Shown here: positions 11,814 through 23,831 of the stretch, one piece after another
Position numbering within the stretch: the first letter of the stretch is position 1
Layout of the letters: each line of letters opens with the position of its first letter
From: Heterobasidion occidentale
Taxonomy: Eukaryota; Basidiomycota; Agaricomycetes; Russulales; Bondarzewiaceae
Length of the DNA: 64,000 nt
Assembly: GCA_039111635.1 (NCBI GenBank)
Contig: JBCAQO010000009.1
Location: forward strand, 2,103,650-2,167,649
Direction of reading: 5' to 3'
Position numbers and translations under genes: made by a program
Notes under the pieces: model-generated
Seen by the model: only the letters and a program-made list of their open reading frames with translations
What the model was told of the DNA's origin: nothing
Database searches by the model: none

Positions 11814-13846
11814 TCACCTTGCCTCTCGCTCTACCATCTCCATCTTCTCCTTATACATCTGCTCAGCCTGCGCGTTGATTCTTGATGCCGCCTGTGTATC
11901 CGGGAACCCGATGATCCAAAAGTCAGGCGGCGTATTGCCGCGCTGCCACTGCTGCCGATGCCGCGATATTTCCTGCTTGTGGCTGTCGATAGCGTCCTGA
12001 CGCTCGGCAGGCCGGGCAGGGGTCGGGGACGGGGTCTGCCACATGGGTGCAGAGAGGCGCGGGGGAAGCAGTCCAACCGCTTCGTAGTACTACTTGGACA
12101 TCAGTTTTGACGCGATGCGTACCCCAGAGCATGACTACGCACATCGCGGCAGCAGTCACAGTCGGTTCCATGGAGCCTCTGCCGTGCTTGACGGCCTCTG
12201 ACGACTTCGTCAAATTGATAATGTAGCTTCTCGTTGACGTCTGGATTGATCTCATACTGCGCGTTGATGGTTTTCGACGGCCTGCGGAGAGACGGTGAGT
12301 TAGTGCACGAAGGTAGATGCTCGCGAGAGGGAGAGCCCACCGCTTCACACTGCTACTGGCAACGTCCGGGATAGCATCCTTTTCGACCGACGATCGATCG
12401 ATCTGTTTCGATCGTTTCAAGGCAGTACTGTGCGGCGTTGGGGGATAATGCTCGTCTTTCATGGGATGCGGAGGGTCAATATTCTGCGCTGTTGAACCGA
12501 CACCACGGGGTCGGGCTTCACCGACGCGCGGGAGCGCCTTGACAATACGGGGCGTGCGCGGAGTAGATGGGACGTAAATTGAAGGGGCTATAGGAAATCC
12601 AGCAACTGAAGTTATGCAGATGACAGGGTATCGTACCTTGCGAGTCATCTTCTGTCTGGGACAGGTCTTCTGAGTCACCGCTTTCGTATTTCCTCTTCAA
12701 CGGAGATGGCTGAGACTGGGCTGCCTCTCTCAAAGGGGACTTCCCGGGCGTTGAAAGCCTAGTCAAAGCCAAGTCAATATTGAGGAGTCATATCCGAGGG
12801 GTATTCGGTTTTACCGTTGCTCGTTCAAGATATTACGCGACAAGGGCAGGGAGTTCTGCGAGGTCTGACTGAGAGCGTCTAGAGATGCACCTGGAGCAAG
12901 ACCTGGATTACTCGATGAATTGAACGACGCCGGCGAATTGTTGAGGCCGGAAGGTGAAGGAAAGCGGGACTGTGGTGTACTCAAAGGCGGTTCGGCGGAC
13001 TTTCTCATGAGGTCCTTGATCCTCTTGTAAGCTTTTTGGGTATGAGCCCATTTGTTCAAACTATCATATTTCTTGATGGATTTCATGAGGTCTTTGGTGG
13101 CGCGCTCTTTCGCCTCCAACAGGCTGTCGTAGCGTTTCTGAAGTTCAGAGAGCTCTTCCTGGGTATCCACAAGCCGCTCGACAATCAGAGAGTTCTCAAC
13201 ATTCGTCTGCACGGAGGCATGGACTCGGCTATGGGAGCTATGAACAATTTCGTTTCAAGACACAAAACGATATATATGCGCACATACCTGTCTGCCTGAA
13301 AAGACTCGCGCAGACCTGCATGGTTTACGCGTCTATCTGGATAAATGATCGAATTCTCTCGATTGTTGTTTAGTGACTACATATGTTTCGTTCTCGCTCA
13401 CCTGAGGGATTTACTGGCTGGGATCTAAGCTCTTCGTTCTCTTGAAGAAGAGAGGCGACAACGCGAGATAACTCCTGGTTCTTGTTAAAGTCGTCTTTCC
13501 GAAGCTCCTGCAGTCTATTGAGCTGTTTTTCCAGCAGAGCCACTCGTGTCGAGTTATATTCGATAGTGGCGCGGTTGTAGAGCTGAGGGTATAAAGATAT
13601 ATTTTCTTCTGCCTCTTCAATGTTTCCAAAACCAAATTCCGACGCAAGCTGTTGTCCCCGCTGTGTAGCTTCAAAGCACTTGCGCTCTAGGTCGCGCTTT
13701 GCATTACGGAAGTTTGCAATCTGTCGGACGTGAGCCACCGGACGATATCAGAAGCTTTGAGAAGACGATACCTGCTCCTCGAGACCTTTGAGACGGCGGT
13801 CAAGTCCAGCAGGAGAGTCATTTATGTCGTTTTCGGGGGTGGACAT
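11814..13846 (-). CDS. CtIP/Sae2/Ctp1-like DNA end-resection factor
   Basis: Activator of Mre11-Rad50-Nbs1 endonuclease in double-strand-break resection and meiosis. Exons on the minus strand: 13846-13772, 13720-13402, 13315-13288 (28 nt), 13237-12815, 12758-12637, 12587-12341, 12281-12143, 12089-11814; 542 aa. The N-terminal ~220 residues are a coiled coil (ALLEKQLNRLQELRKDD; LVDTQEELSELQKRYDSLL), as expected for the tetramerising half of CtIP. A Ser/Pro-rich middle with TP sites (VPSTPRTPR) follows. The C-terminal family signature is clear: LHGTDCDCCRDYYEAVG (the CxxC block), then ISRHRQQ and NTPPDFWIIGFPDTQ, where the Thr corresponds to the CDK-type site just before the Pro-Pro-x-x-Trp core. 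The start at 13846 (MSTPENDIND) begins the first coiled-coil exon. Divergent from the membrane-protein gene. Confidence 0.86.
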
Positions 13847-14030
13847 CTACTGTATGTGTCCTGGGATCTGTTCATGTCAAAGGTAAGACCAAACGCGACA
13901 CGTCACTTGCGGTCACAGCACAGGTCTCCGTGTGACACTGAGATGTATACCGTCTTCTTCCGCAGATCGGACAGGTTCGGACGCGAAGCGGAATCGCGAC
14001 TCTGCAACGTCGATACTTTTCGAACATCCT
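13847..14030. promoter_or_regulatory. divergent promoter, CtIP-like / membrane protein
   Basis: 184 bp between opposed start codons. No TATA element was seen. Confidence 0.45.
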
Positions 14031-15247
14031 ATGGATCCACAGCAGACCGTCGGCCTACTTGTGCTCGCATCTTACTTCTTGCTGATATTTGTACTGCTAT
14101 ATATCATCTGCGCTTCTTTTTTACCTCTCAAGGTCTCCCACAATGGCCCCAATCATCGTGCCTACACCTTCACCGTGCTAACGCTGGGCTCTTTCGCCCA
14201 CACTTGGTACTGTAAGTCTCAATTTTGTCAGCAACTTCAAGTTTTAAACGGTTTCGAACGGATCATAGACATGTTTGCGTTCATGGGAGTAAGCTTAGCC
14301 GATCATCACGACAGACACAGTTTGTGACGATCTGCTATCCAGTGGAGTTTTTCCAATTATGAGGAGCTGTACTCTGCAGAAGCAACGCAACCGATGCTGG
14401 AGAGAGTGGGGAACTGGCTAGCAAACACAGGCTTGTTTGAGGAAGCGTGGGCTGTCGTATGTTCAACTCCCCGGAATTGGTGGTGGAGCGAACAGTTATG
14501 CCTATATACTGTGGGTTTCTGGATTGTCTTTCTATTGTCGGAAGGTTCGTGGTTGCTGTCGCTCAGTACATGCATACAACTCATCTCGTTGTTGCAGGCC
14601 GCAGACGCAAGATAAGACACGTCTGGGCTTACATGTTGCTAGGGCAGGTCGTCGCCATTTCCGTCGCAGCGAACTTGTTTTACCTAGCGCTGGCCTTATC
14701 TCCTGACCCAAAACCGGAAGAGAAACTTACTCGGCGTCGAAACACTGTCCCTCTGGTTCTTTGGAGCAGTATCCTGTTTTCCCTTTCCACCGTTTACCTC
14801 GTTCCCACGTCAATCGAACAGGGATACTTCCTCTCCAATCTCCTCACGATGCACGTGCTGTTAGTTATCCCACTCGCCGCTCCAGATACCTTGCTATCCT
14901 CAACCGTGTTTCGGATGCGAGCACGGACTCTAAATGGCTTGATTGCACTGGCTTCCATTCTTCCACGTATTCGTACAGTTTCGACAGCTTTTGCCTCCTT
15001 GCCGATTGAAACTCGACATGTGCCCGGCGCCGTGACAGCCCTTTGGGAAACCTTGCACTCTCATCCCGCTCAGTCCTCCATCGGATGGGATGTGGTGTGG
15101 ACGACCGCCTCATTCTTTATCTGGACATTCTCTCCTCTGCAGATGATCAAGTATCTGATCCCCTGCGTTCTGGGAACCAGCGTGCCATCAGCTGGTTTCA
15201 TCGCTCCATTCATTATGTGGCGAAGAAGTCGTGCCGTTGAGCTCTGA
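14031..15247 (+). CDS. multi-pass membrane protein, function unknown
   Basis: Exons 14031-14211, 14269-14288 (20 nt), 14343-14544, 14598-15247; 350 aa. No catalytic motif was recognised. About seven hydrophobic segments: VGLLVLASYFLLIFVLLYII near the N-terminus; a second around TFTVLTLGSFAHTWY; WSEQLCLYTVGFWIVFLL; WAYMLLGQVVAISVAANLF; LVLWSSILFSLSTVYLV; LSNLLTMHVLLVIPLAAP; and a final one around the YLIPCVLG region. Loops carry conserved-looking aromatic motifs (RVGNWLANTGLFEEAW; PRNWWWSEQ). The layout resembles an uncharacterised fungal integral membrane family, but I cannot name it. ATG 14031 is the first Met before segment 1. The splice phases close perfectly, which supports the model. Confidence 0.75.
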
Positions 15248-15725
15248 TCTCCGCCGTGAGTGCACTTCGATCCGCGACACGAGAAGCCACTTATGCATGT
15301 TTTATTCCTCTGTCAACGCACAATGTCATGATTCCCCGTTTTTAAAGGGCCGGTTGGGTGTTTGTCGTCTTGCTCGTATCGACAGTCGTTGCATCGTAAC
15401 GTTATGAGACTCAATAGAATAGGATCGTCCAGAGGTCCTTTGCAGATGGTCTCGCAAGGCCGAAACACCCACACGTTGTCCAATATTACAGTCTGATGTT
15501 TGTGCTTTGTGTGTCCTAGGATTCTAGTGCAGTGCTAGTAACTTATCAGCGCGTGGCGATCAGTGTCTTGGCGGTTTGATCTTTTTTTTTCAATGATGAA
15601 CAGGACCAATTGCGGGGATCGTAGACCGGTTGTTTCCATTATGTAATGCAATCTGACCTACTTGTTTCCGGTCCACACATGCAGCGACCGCTCTGTAGCC
15701 CAGAGGCGATTGAAGGGCGCAACGG
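15248..15725. other. intergenic region with no gene
   Basis: 3' flank of the membrane-protein gene and upstream region of the GMC gene. Nothing coding was found. Confidence 0.6.
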
Positions 15726-15733
15726 TATAAAAG
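15726..15733 (+). promoter_or_regulatory. TATA box of the GMC oxidoreductase gene
   Basis: TATAAAAG lies 78 bp upstream of the ATG at 15804, followed by a pyrimidine-rich stretch typical of highly expressed fungal genes. Confidence 0.7.
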
Positions 15734-15803
15734 ATGATAGCAGATTGGTCTTTAGCAACTGCCTCTTTTTCTTTCCCTTTCTCTCTTCGTAGACTGACGA
15801 CCA

Positions 15804-18131
15804 ATGCGATCTTTACTTCCTCTCCTTTCCCTTATACATCTGGCTTTGGCCGTCCCAAATCAGCCTCTACAGAGGCGCGCACACGGTGTAGTCTCCGATC
15901 CTTCTGCTGCAGCGGGACACACCTACGATTATATTGTTGTGGGCGCCGGCCTTACTGGCACCACGGTCGCCGCACGTCTAGCAGAGAACTCAAAGATAAA
16001 GGTCCTACTCGTGGAAGCGGGCGATGACAACCGAGATGATTCCCGGGTTTACGACATTTACGCGTACTCGCAAGCCTTCGGAACTGAACTTGACTGGGCT
16101 TGGAGTACCGACCAAGGTAAAACCATGAGAGGGTGCGTTTGTTTTGTAACCAATGTACGTGGGCATGCCTTACCTTCGGTATAGCGGCAAGACTCTTGGT
16201 GGAAGTTCCTCCATCAATGGGGGACACTGGACGAGAGGTATGAGTTCTCAGTACGACGCCTGGTCCACCCTGCTCGAGAGCTCCGAGGCCAGCGTTGGCT
16301 GGAACTGGGACAACCTGTGGGGTTACATGAAGAAGGTCGGTCACGAAGATCGGTCCGAGTCTAGTACTCAGCTCACCATATCTTTTAGGCCGAAGCGTTC
16401 TCTGCTCCCAACGACCAGCAGCGTGCTAAGGGTGCTAATAATGTCGATTCATATCACGGAAGTAATGGCCCCGTCCAGGTCACCTACCCTGACCTCATGT
16501 ATGGCGGTCCTGAGCAACCGAATTTTGCGAAGACTGTCCAAGCTGTGACGGGAATAAAGCTTTTACCTGATATCAATGGCGGCGATTCGAATTGCGTATC
16601 ATTCACCCCAGTGGTACGTTGCACATTCATACCGAATTGTAAGCATACCAGGCCTGAGAATCTGTATGATACAGTCCCTCAACTGGCACGATGGAGACCA
16701 TCGATCGTCTGCTGCGACCGCATACCTCTCTCCCGTAGAAGACCAGCGGAAAAATTGGCTGACCTTAGTCAACAACCAGGTTCATCCATCGTCGCTTGCC
16801 GTCACTTGCCGGCGTTGACGTGCTTTTATAGGTCACGAAGATCCTATTCGCCGACGGTAGCACTGCTCCGCACAGGGCAACCGGTGTCGAATACGGCTCC
16901 TCTGACGGTGCTCGTTACACTGCCTATGCTCTGCGGGAAGTGATTCTTGCTGCGGGTGCTATCCAGACTCCGGCTCTATTGCAATTGTCTGGCATCGGTG
17001 ACTCTGCTCTGCTCAGCAAGCTTGGGATCAACACGCTCATCGATCTCAAGACCGTTGGACGCAACCTCCAGGAACAGGTATGTTCACAAACGATCGCTTT
17101 GATCGATATCTCATCGGACCTGCCAGACAATGAATTCTCTTGGTGCACACGGCAATGGTTTCAATAAAGGTGGAAACGGGCCATCGGGTGTGATTGCATA
17201 CCCGAACCTCAACCAAGTTTTCGGATCCTCCGCGGCCGCTATTGCGCAGAATGTCACGAACTCTTTGAACGAATGGGCGGTGTCTCAGGCATCTTCCGCT
17301 CTTTCTGCAGAGGCGCTGGAAACCATTTACAAGGTACAGGCCGACCAAATCATCAACCACAACGGTGCGTTCTTCCGTTCTCGCGCGAAACGATGAAGCC
17401 AACCGGGACGTTTTCAATAGCCCCTGTAGTCGAGCTGTTCTATGACACTGGATACCCTGAGTAAGCTTCTGCCCGTTGTTTGAGATGTACCAGAATTGAT
17501 ACGTGCTGTAGTGACTTGGGCATCGACATGTGGCAGCTGCTTCCCTTCAGCAGAGGGACTGTCTCCATCACGGTGAGCATATTTTTTGTCAAATCCATAT
17601 GTGAATACTTGCTTAATTTGGGACCAGAACACGAACCCTTTCATGAAGCCAGCGGTTAATGTCAATTACTTCAGCGTCCCTTGGGACCTCGATGTCCAGA
17701 TCGCCGGAGCACGTCTGTCGCGCAAAATCCTCAGCAGCTCACCAACCAGGTGCGTGGTATCACGACTTCCATGCTCTACGGTCTCAATGCTCACCGACAT
17801 CCCTGCACATAGCTCTCTATCCACCGGCGAGACACACCCTGGCTACTCCGTCGTCCCGAACGACGCGATCGGTGGCTCGGACGACGCATGGAAGAAGTGG
17901 ATCCTGGACAGCCAAACTGGCTTCGCAGCCGTTTCACATCCAATCGGCACTGCAAGCATGATGCGGCGTGACCTCGGCGGTGTGGTGGACGCCCACCTCA
18001 TCGTGTACGACACTGCCAACTTGCGGGTCGTCGACGCGTCGGTGCTGCCGCTGCAAGTGAGCGCGCATCTCTCAAGCACGCTGTACGGCGTCGCAGAGAA
18101 GGCGGCCGACCTCATCAAGGCTGCGCAGTGA
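15804..18131 (+). CDS. secreted GMC-family FAD oxidoreductase (AA3)
   Basis: Extracellular flavoenzyme that oxidises an alcohol or sugar, passing electrons to O2 (giving H2O2) or to quinones. Ten exons: 15804-16132, 16185-16335, 16389-16613, 16675-16779, 16832-17077, 17127-17364, 17421-17460, 17512-17572, 17628-17749, 17813-18131; 611 aa. Signal peptide MRSLLPLLSLIHLALA, with a dibasic site (QRR, residues 23-25) behind it. Rossmann ADP loop YDYIVVGAGLTGTTVA at 41-56 and the GMC signature around GKTLGGSSSINGG. A second signature lies at GAIQTPALLQLSGIG. The active-site pair is SHPIGTASMM (first His) and VSAHLSSTLYGVAE (second His). The sequence is closer to glucose-oxidase/aryl-alcohol-oxidase-like AA3_2 members than to methanol oxidases, but the substrate cannot be fixed here. 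No haem domain, so not a cellobiose dehydrogenase. Confidence 0.94.
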
Positions 18132-19068
18132 GGGATGTCTGAGGACGATTTCATGGGCGCCGTCGACGCTTTCCGCTTGTTCGGTGCGCTGCTTTACTCA
18201 TCAATTCTGCTTTCCTAGTTTGGTATGTTGTCCGTGAAAACCGCTATGCTGTGCTTCATATTTGTACCCTACATTCCCTCAAGTTTCAGCTCCATTGAGC
18301 GTCTCGGACCTGCTCGGGCCTCGACACTTGCTACTAATTGACTCGCACATTATTTATCGCACACTCCTTGCCGAATACCCAACTGTCGCTTTCCCCTATA
18401 CCCCATATTCAGCATGTCTGACAAACGAAACACTCCGAGGTTCGCCTCGGCCGACAATCTATTAGTGCTCGCCAGTCGTGCGGGTCGCAGTTCCTGGGAG
18501 GTCCCAGCCAATCTTCCTCAACGGTGTGCGGAACAATAGAGTAGGACGCGCCCCGTGCGCCTGGCTTGCGCGTGATAAACGTGGCTCATCACGGCGACTC
18601 GGCTTATACAGGTCTAATGGAGGTGCCTGGCCTGTTTCCTTTTATGAGCCATGCTTAGACAATGCGGTGGGCGGAATTGCCACTATGACCCGCCCGAGCG
18701 ATATGCTCGACGATCTACAGACGTTCTCATAAGCGCAACCAGTCCGCATGCACTGAGGGGCAATTGCACCCAGGCCGGAAATTTTTCGCCTCGGCTCCAA
18801 CATGGGGTAATCGCTGTCAGCAAAACACCGGGTTGCCATTGAACGCAGGAAAATGATCTGTGTCATTCCGAAAGAGCAGCAAGATGTGCGACGAGTCGTG
18901 TGTATCCAAATGGTCTAATGTCCATATGAGCGGTAGTAAGTCCATCGTGTATGGGACGAATATTGTACGAAAAGCTTGACCCAGAGAGAGAAGAATGATT
19001 GAGGCAGGAATAATAATAAGATGAAGCAGGAATAATAGAAAGCGCAGACAGGATCCTGTTAAATGGCT
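18132..19068. other. intergenic region with no gene
   Basis: Between the 3' ends of the GMC gene (+) and the Zn2Cys6 gene (-). Short open frames only, none with family features. Confidence 0.6.
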
Positions 19069-20747
19069 CTACGCGCCAAAGACGCGCCCATCCTTGAAAT
19101 ACATGTCCGAGATACCTAGAAACTTTTCAAACGGCCTCTCCAAACCATTACTCCCGTGAGCGAAATCCACGAAAGTGCCTTCTTCAGTGCTATGCATCGT
19201 CGTCGGCTGGGTGTCCATAGGCTGAATCATCTCGCGTTCGCCTGGGTATGCAAGCCCCGAAGCTGGGAAGCCGTCCAATAGACTGCACGGCGTAACGGGC
19301 AAGGGATCTGATCTGTTAGAGGTGCCGCTCGAACCCGATCTCGTGTGATTTAACAAAGTTTGGTAGACGGATGATGGGTGGGTCGACATCGGGGAGGGGG
19401 GGAATGACGACACACTACAATTGAAATCATTCAGAATTCGGGTCAACAAAAAGATTGAACTGATTCTCACGAGCTGGCTGAAGCGATGTCGAGTGGCACG
19501 CCTTCGTTAGAGAAAGAAGGCGGCAAGGGAATCTCCATCGAAACAGGCAAAGGCATGTGCATCGCTTCAGAAAACGCGCGAGCCCTACCGTCGGGCAGAT
19601 GAGAAGGATAGTTTTGCCTGTGCGCAACCTCGTTATGATATATGCTCGTGGTATCCATACCCATGAACCCAACATGGTTGCGGCCCAATCTCCACTGCTG
19701 ATCGTCGAGTGCGTGATAAGGATTCGGAAGGGGCTGTATGGGTGCCTGTGGATGCAAGGCAGTATTTCCGAAAACGTTGAACATGGACAGATCTAGTGGC
19801 GGAGGACGGGTACGCCTCTGCATTCCCACTCGCGACCCATAGTCCACTATCTGCGCGCTGCCATCCAGGTTACGGCTGAAAGATACAGGATCATGAGTTT
19901 CGGAGGGATATTCGGTGCGAGGAGCATCTTGCTGCTCGCGGGAGATAGGAGTTCGATGCGAGTCGGCGATAGGGGTATCGATCATCGGCGACTTCGAAGG
20001 CAGTGGCGCTTTGGGGATACACTCCAGTGCGGAGCAGGAAGGAAGAGTCATCGCGCGCTTTCTCGCGGGCTGTTCAGCTTCTTGTGATTTCGGGGAGCCG
20101 CTGCTAGAGGGACGCTTGTTCGAGGTAGGAAGAGAACCAGGCACTTTGGGTTTGTTCGGCCCACGCATCCTCCGCTCTGGAGCATACTCGCAGACGAGGC
20201 CACGGCTGAGGCAGCGTCGACAGACGGGGTGCTCGCCAGAGCACTGAACAAGTCAGTGTCAGCAGCGAAAGCGTGAGTGAGGGGGGAAACGGGGGACAGA
20301 CCTTCGCCTTGCGCGAGCGACACTTCTCACACGCTTGCGCTGTGCGGATGCGGGAGTGTTCGGCAGCGCGCGAGAAGAGACCAGTGGAAGGATCGAGCGA
20401 TCCGGATACGCCAGGGGCATCGGCGGCGCTGTTGTTCGATGAGGGGGCGTGAGCGAGTTGTGGGGAATGATGAATCGAGGGGTCAGGGATGGCAATAGGT
20501 ATTTCGGTGTGTGGATGCGGTTGGAAATGGTTGGGAGCCGAATAGAACTGATGGAAGCCTGTAGAGTGGGTGTCGAAGCCCGAGTTTTGCTGCGGTTGGA
20601 GGGTGCGTATGCCGTCGCAATTTAGATCGAGCGTCCATTGCTCCAGGGCCGAATGTGACTGAAACTGGGGCGCCTGGGGCAAGGAAGACTGCGAGGGGGC
20701 ACGACGGGAAGACAGGGGACGGGAGAGATGATGTGAGAGAATGACAT
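19069..20747 (-). CDS. Zn2Cys6 binuclear-cluster transcription factor
   Basis: DNA-binding regulator. Coding exons on the minus strand: about 20682-20302, 20243-19471, 19414-19069. The zinc cluster is split by a 58-nt intron and reads ACEKCRSRKAK, then CSGEHPVCRRCLSRGLVC, giving the full C-x2-C-x6-C-x5-12-C-x2-C-x6-8-C pattern, followed by the basic linker PERRMRGPNKPK. The rest is Pro/Ser/Gln-rich with no fungal_trans middle-homology domain seen, so it is short for the class (about 520 aa). The 5' end is uncertain: the long first exon has no Met in frame. A start at 20747 (MSFSHIISP) joined by a 47-nt intron (20720-20674) is possible, but its donor is weak. It sits between the GMC and LPMO genes, so a role in their control is conceivable but untested. 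Confidence 0.82.
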
Positions 20748-21003
20748 GGGAGAGGGGAGGAGGACAATGGCGGGGAGGTTGGAGGGTTTAAGAAAGGTTT
20801 GGATGCCGACTTGGATTGAGAGGAGTGCCGAGGCGTTGGCTGTGCAAGTTGCCGATCTGGCGGTGGCTATCGCCGGGGTGGATGACTGCATGCTCCAAAT
20901 GTGTTCAATGGGCCGTCCGTTCCTTTCGAACTCGCCCCTTTCCTCCCGCCAAACCAGGCCAGCCCCTGATAACACGCCAGTCTCCCGCCTCCGTCACGAG
21001 GCA

Positions 21004-21068
21004 TACGTCACCGTCACTTACCGTCACATCCCAGCGCTTACCGTCACACCTGAGCGCTTGCAAGCGCT
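21004..21068. promoter_or_regulatory. repeat and palindrome cluster upstream of the Zn2Cys6 gene
   Basis: Several direct CCGTCAC repeats between 21010 and 21047 are followed at 21053-21068 by a perfect 16-bp palindrome, AGCGCTTGCAAGCGCT. It lies about 300 bp upstream of the factor's start region and 200 bp beyond the LPMO stop. This could be a binding site for a dimeric factor; no function is demonstrated. Confidence 0.45.
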
Positions 21069-21274
21069 GCACTCGGCTCTAAAAATGCATAACAAGTGGC
21101 CTCAAATACATTCGATAATAACCTCGGACAGACCTATAAAGATACATATCCACCTGGCCCAATAATATACGAAAATAAGGCTACACGGGGCCTCCAGGGC
21201 ATGTCCGCTCGTAATATACGTCGCCCATCATGTCAGTGTCGTGTCCCAGCGTACCCAGCGCATCAGTTCCTCGT

Positions 21275-22440
21275 TCACGAATGGTGGATTAAATCCCGCA
21301 TGATCCTGCTCAAGTGCTTCGGTCTGCTTGCGACATTCCTCTTCGTCGCGTTCCCGGCGGCACGCTTCTTGAGATTGCACTGCTTCGACGGCGACGAGTT
21401 TGACGGGGAAGAGGTCGGGTAGCCCGTGGCAGCAGCCGAAGTGGGTGTCGCAGACTGTCCTTTGGCGCTAGTGCTCGCGGGTGCAGGGCTATCGGCAGCA
21501 CTCGATGGGGCTTGGCCTTGTCCAGTGGCAGTGTCAGCAATAGCAGCCAGATTCGACATGGCCGGGCCAGGGAAGGAGTAAACGAGTCCCGGATTGAACA
21601 CCTGGGATAAGCATATCAGCGTTGAGTCCGATTACCAAGCGAGCTAGACGCGCTTACGTCCGGAACAAGGATGCCGGCTTCGGTGTCGGTGTACCCACCA
21701 GGGAATGTCACCGTTTGGTTCGGTTGTCCTGACTGCGAGCCACCAATGTTTACTTGCGTGCAAGAAGGGTAGAACTCGGCACCGCCGGGGGAGACAGCAA
21801 GGTGGAGTGCAATGATCTCGTGCCGTATGAGGTACTGGCCAGGGGCAATATCATTGGAGAGGGTGACGGACACAGGCTGGCCGTTCACTGTGGCATGATC
21901 AGAGAAGAATGGAAGGCTGACAATGAATGCGACGCACTGATGTCCTGCTGGTACCATGTCGACCCGTCGGGCTTCATCCCCAGCTCGTCGACCTTAAACC
22001 ACTGCGCGTCGGTCGAGTTGTACTTGTCGCATGTCCCATCGCACTTAGCCATGTAAGTCATCACAGGCCCGGTGTTATGAGGCCACTGCCACACGAAAGG
22101 GAAAGGTCAGGCGATGAACGGGTGTTCAGCGTGGAAAACCACGCACGTTGGACCCGATGTCGCTCCACAGAAAGTCGATCTTGCTTCCGGGGTTGGCATT
22201 GGCAACCTGGCTGGCGAGCTGAGCATTCTGACCACAGTTGAGGAAAGGATTGTCGGCGCCCTTGACGGGGCTGTTGGTGTCGACCTGACGAATCGGGCTG
22301 GGATCGGTGTTGCCGGCGGGAACGTTTCCCTTGTATGTGGTGCCATCAATAGTGATTGATGCGAGATAACCGTGTGCAGCTGCGCGAGGAAGATATGCAG
22401 CGAGAGCAAGGAGTGCGGGGGCGATGGAGAGAGGATGCAT
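21275..22440 (-). CDS. AA9 lytic polysaccharide monooxygenase
   Basis: Secreted copper enzyme that oxidatively cleaves cellulose or hemicellulose using an electron donor and H2O2 or O2. Exons on the minus strand: 22440-22147, 22085-21938, 21887-21658, 21601-21275; 332 aa. The signal peptide ends ...PRAAA and cleavage leaves His23 (HGYLAS) as the first mature residue, the essential N-terminal ligand of the histidine brace. The second copper His is His101 in WPHNTGPVMTYM. GQYLIRHEIIALH carries the conserved His170. The axial Tyr is Tyr187 in GGAEFYPSC, where Glu stands at the position that is Gln in many AA9 enzymes. After the catalytic domain comes an ~110-residue Ser/Ala/Thr-rich extension ending in a basic tail (NLKKRAAGNATKRN) instead of a CBM1. 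Partner enzymes nearby: GMC oxidase and GH31. Confidence 0.95.
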
Positions 22441-22556
22441 GGTGAACGTGGAAGACGAGGAGACGTAAGATGGATGTCAGTATAAGAAGGGAGGAATGTA
22501 TGGAGGGAGCTCGTCGAGAGCGATGGAAGATACTTTTAGAGGCTAAAGATACCTCG

Positions 22557-22566
22557 ATATTTATAG
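22557..22566 (-). promoter_or_regulatory. TATA box of the AA9 gene
   Basis: On the minus strand the sequence reads CTATAAATAT, about 120 bp ahead of the start codon at 22440. Confidence 0.6.
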
Positions 22567-23763
22567 GAGTGAAGACAAAAAACGAGGTGGGCATGCGGAA
22601 TCCATTGTTCCTTACGGCAGGCCTTGAGGCTAGCGGTCCGCCTTGTTACACCGCCACAAAGCGAAAGCGTGGACATACGGGTTCTGAGAATAAGAGGCCA
22701 CTGTACCAAGCGTTATCGATGCCACCCGAGAACAAGACGCTTGAGCTACAGAACAGAGATAGGTGGCTGTTGTCGATGGTGGCAGTTGCGGTGACGAATC
22801 GACGATGAACAATGCGAGAAGTTCAAAGTCAGTCAATATTTGTCAGCAACTTCCAGCTGGCCACTGCGTTTTGTCCACGGTGCATACATACGCTTCGACG
22901 ACGTTGGACGATGTCCAGTCATCGACAAGCATTACTTCAAAACAGGCAAAGCTGGTACAATGTTGCTGGTTTTCTACGCATCTCTAAGGCGCGGTCCACG
23001 TACGGCCATCATCTCTCTCGATCGATTAGTGACTCCTGGCATCTACCTTGCGCGATGGGTGGGGTTTCGGCCAGCGAAACGGCCCTTTGAAGCTGTCTAA
23101 ACACCCTTTCAAAGATCGCGCTGCCAGTCTTGGATAAGGTGCGTAAGAAGGCAGGCAAGCCTATGTTTCCTGTTGCTTCGGAGATCACAGAAGAGGCCGA
23201 CTAGGGAGGATCACAGTCAAGCTTCAGCACCTTCGCGCCGTGTGGTGGAGGCGAGGACGATAGAGTTTGTGCTGACGCCCTCGAGCCGTTCATGTAACTC
23301 TATCTTTACTGGGCGTTAAGGCAAATGCGGTCGTTTGACCCCAGCGTGGCCTCATCCCGTGCCCTGAACTTGTTAAGCCGCACAACGCCAGCACCCGTGA
23401 TCCTGTTGAGCCGCACAACGCCAGCACTCGGTGAGCCATGCGATCGCGTACATTCCTGCTCTTTCCAAACCTGGGATCTCTCACGACGGTCCCGAGGCGC
23501 CCTGTCGTCATACCAGGGCCTTGTGGTCCCTCACGTCGGTCTTGAGCATCCGCTGCGACTCTCGACACCCCTTCGACTCTCACGTATGCACTTCCCTCGA
23601 AACCCAGGCCATCATTTGTTCGCATATTTGGGCACCGTTGATATATTGCGACTGCTGTAACCTCTGGGCCTGCAACGTCTGATTCGGTCTACTCCACCCG
23701 CTTCTTCTCATGTGCTCTCGTTCCCTTTCTGACACCGCGGATCCGTCGAGGCGCTCGCATACC
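22567..23763. other. intergenic region with no gene
   Basis: Upstream regions of the divergent LPMO and small-secreted-protein genes. It contains a short direct repeat (GAGCCGCACAACGCCAGCA-like, near 23366 and 23402, 36 bp apart). No supported gene. Confidence 0.55.
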
Positions 23764-23770
23764 TATAAAG
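23764..23770 (+). promoter_or_regulatory. TATA box of the small secreted protein gene
   Basis: TATAAAG 68 bp upstream of the ATG at 23832. Confidence 0.65.
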
Positions 23771-23831
23771 TCATAATTCTTTGAACTGTGTAATGCACAC
23801 CTGCTTTTCTACTTTTCAGACCAGTACAGTC

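Noticed and set aside
12606..12636. A 31-nt intron in the CtIP-like gene
   Set aside because: Too short for fungal introns; a 49-nt intron using the next acceptor (12588) keeps the frame and matches the size of its neighbours.
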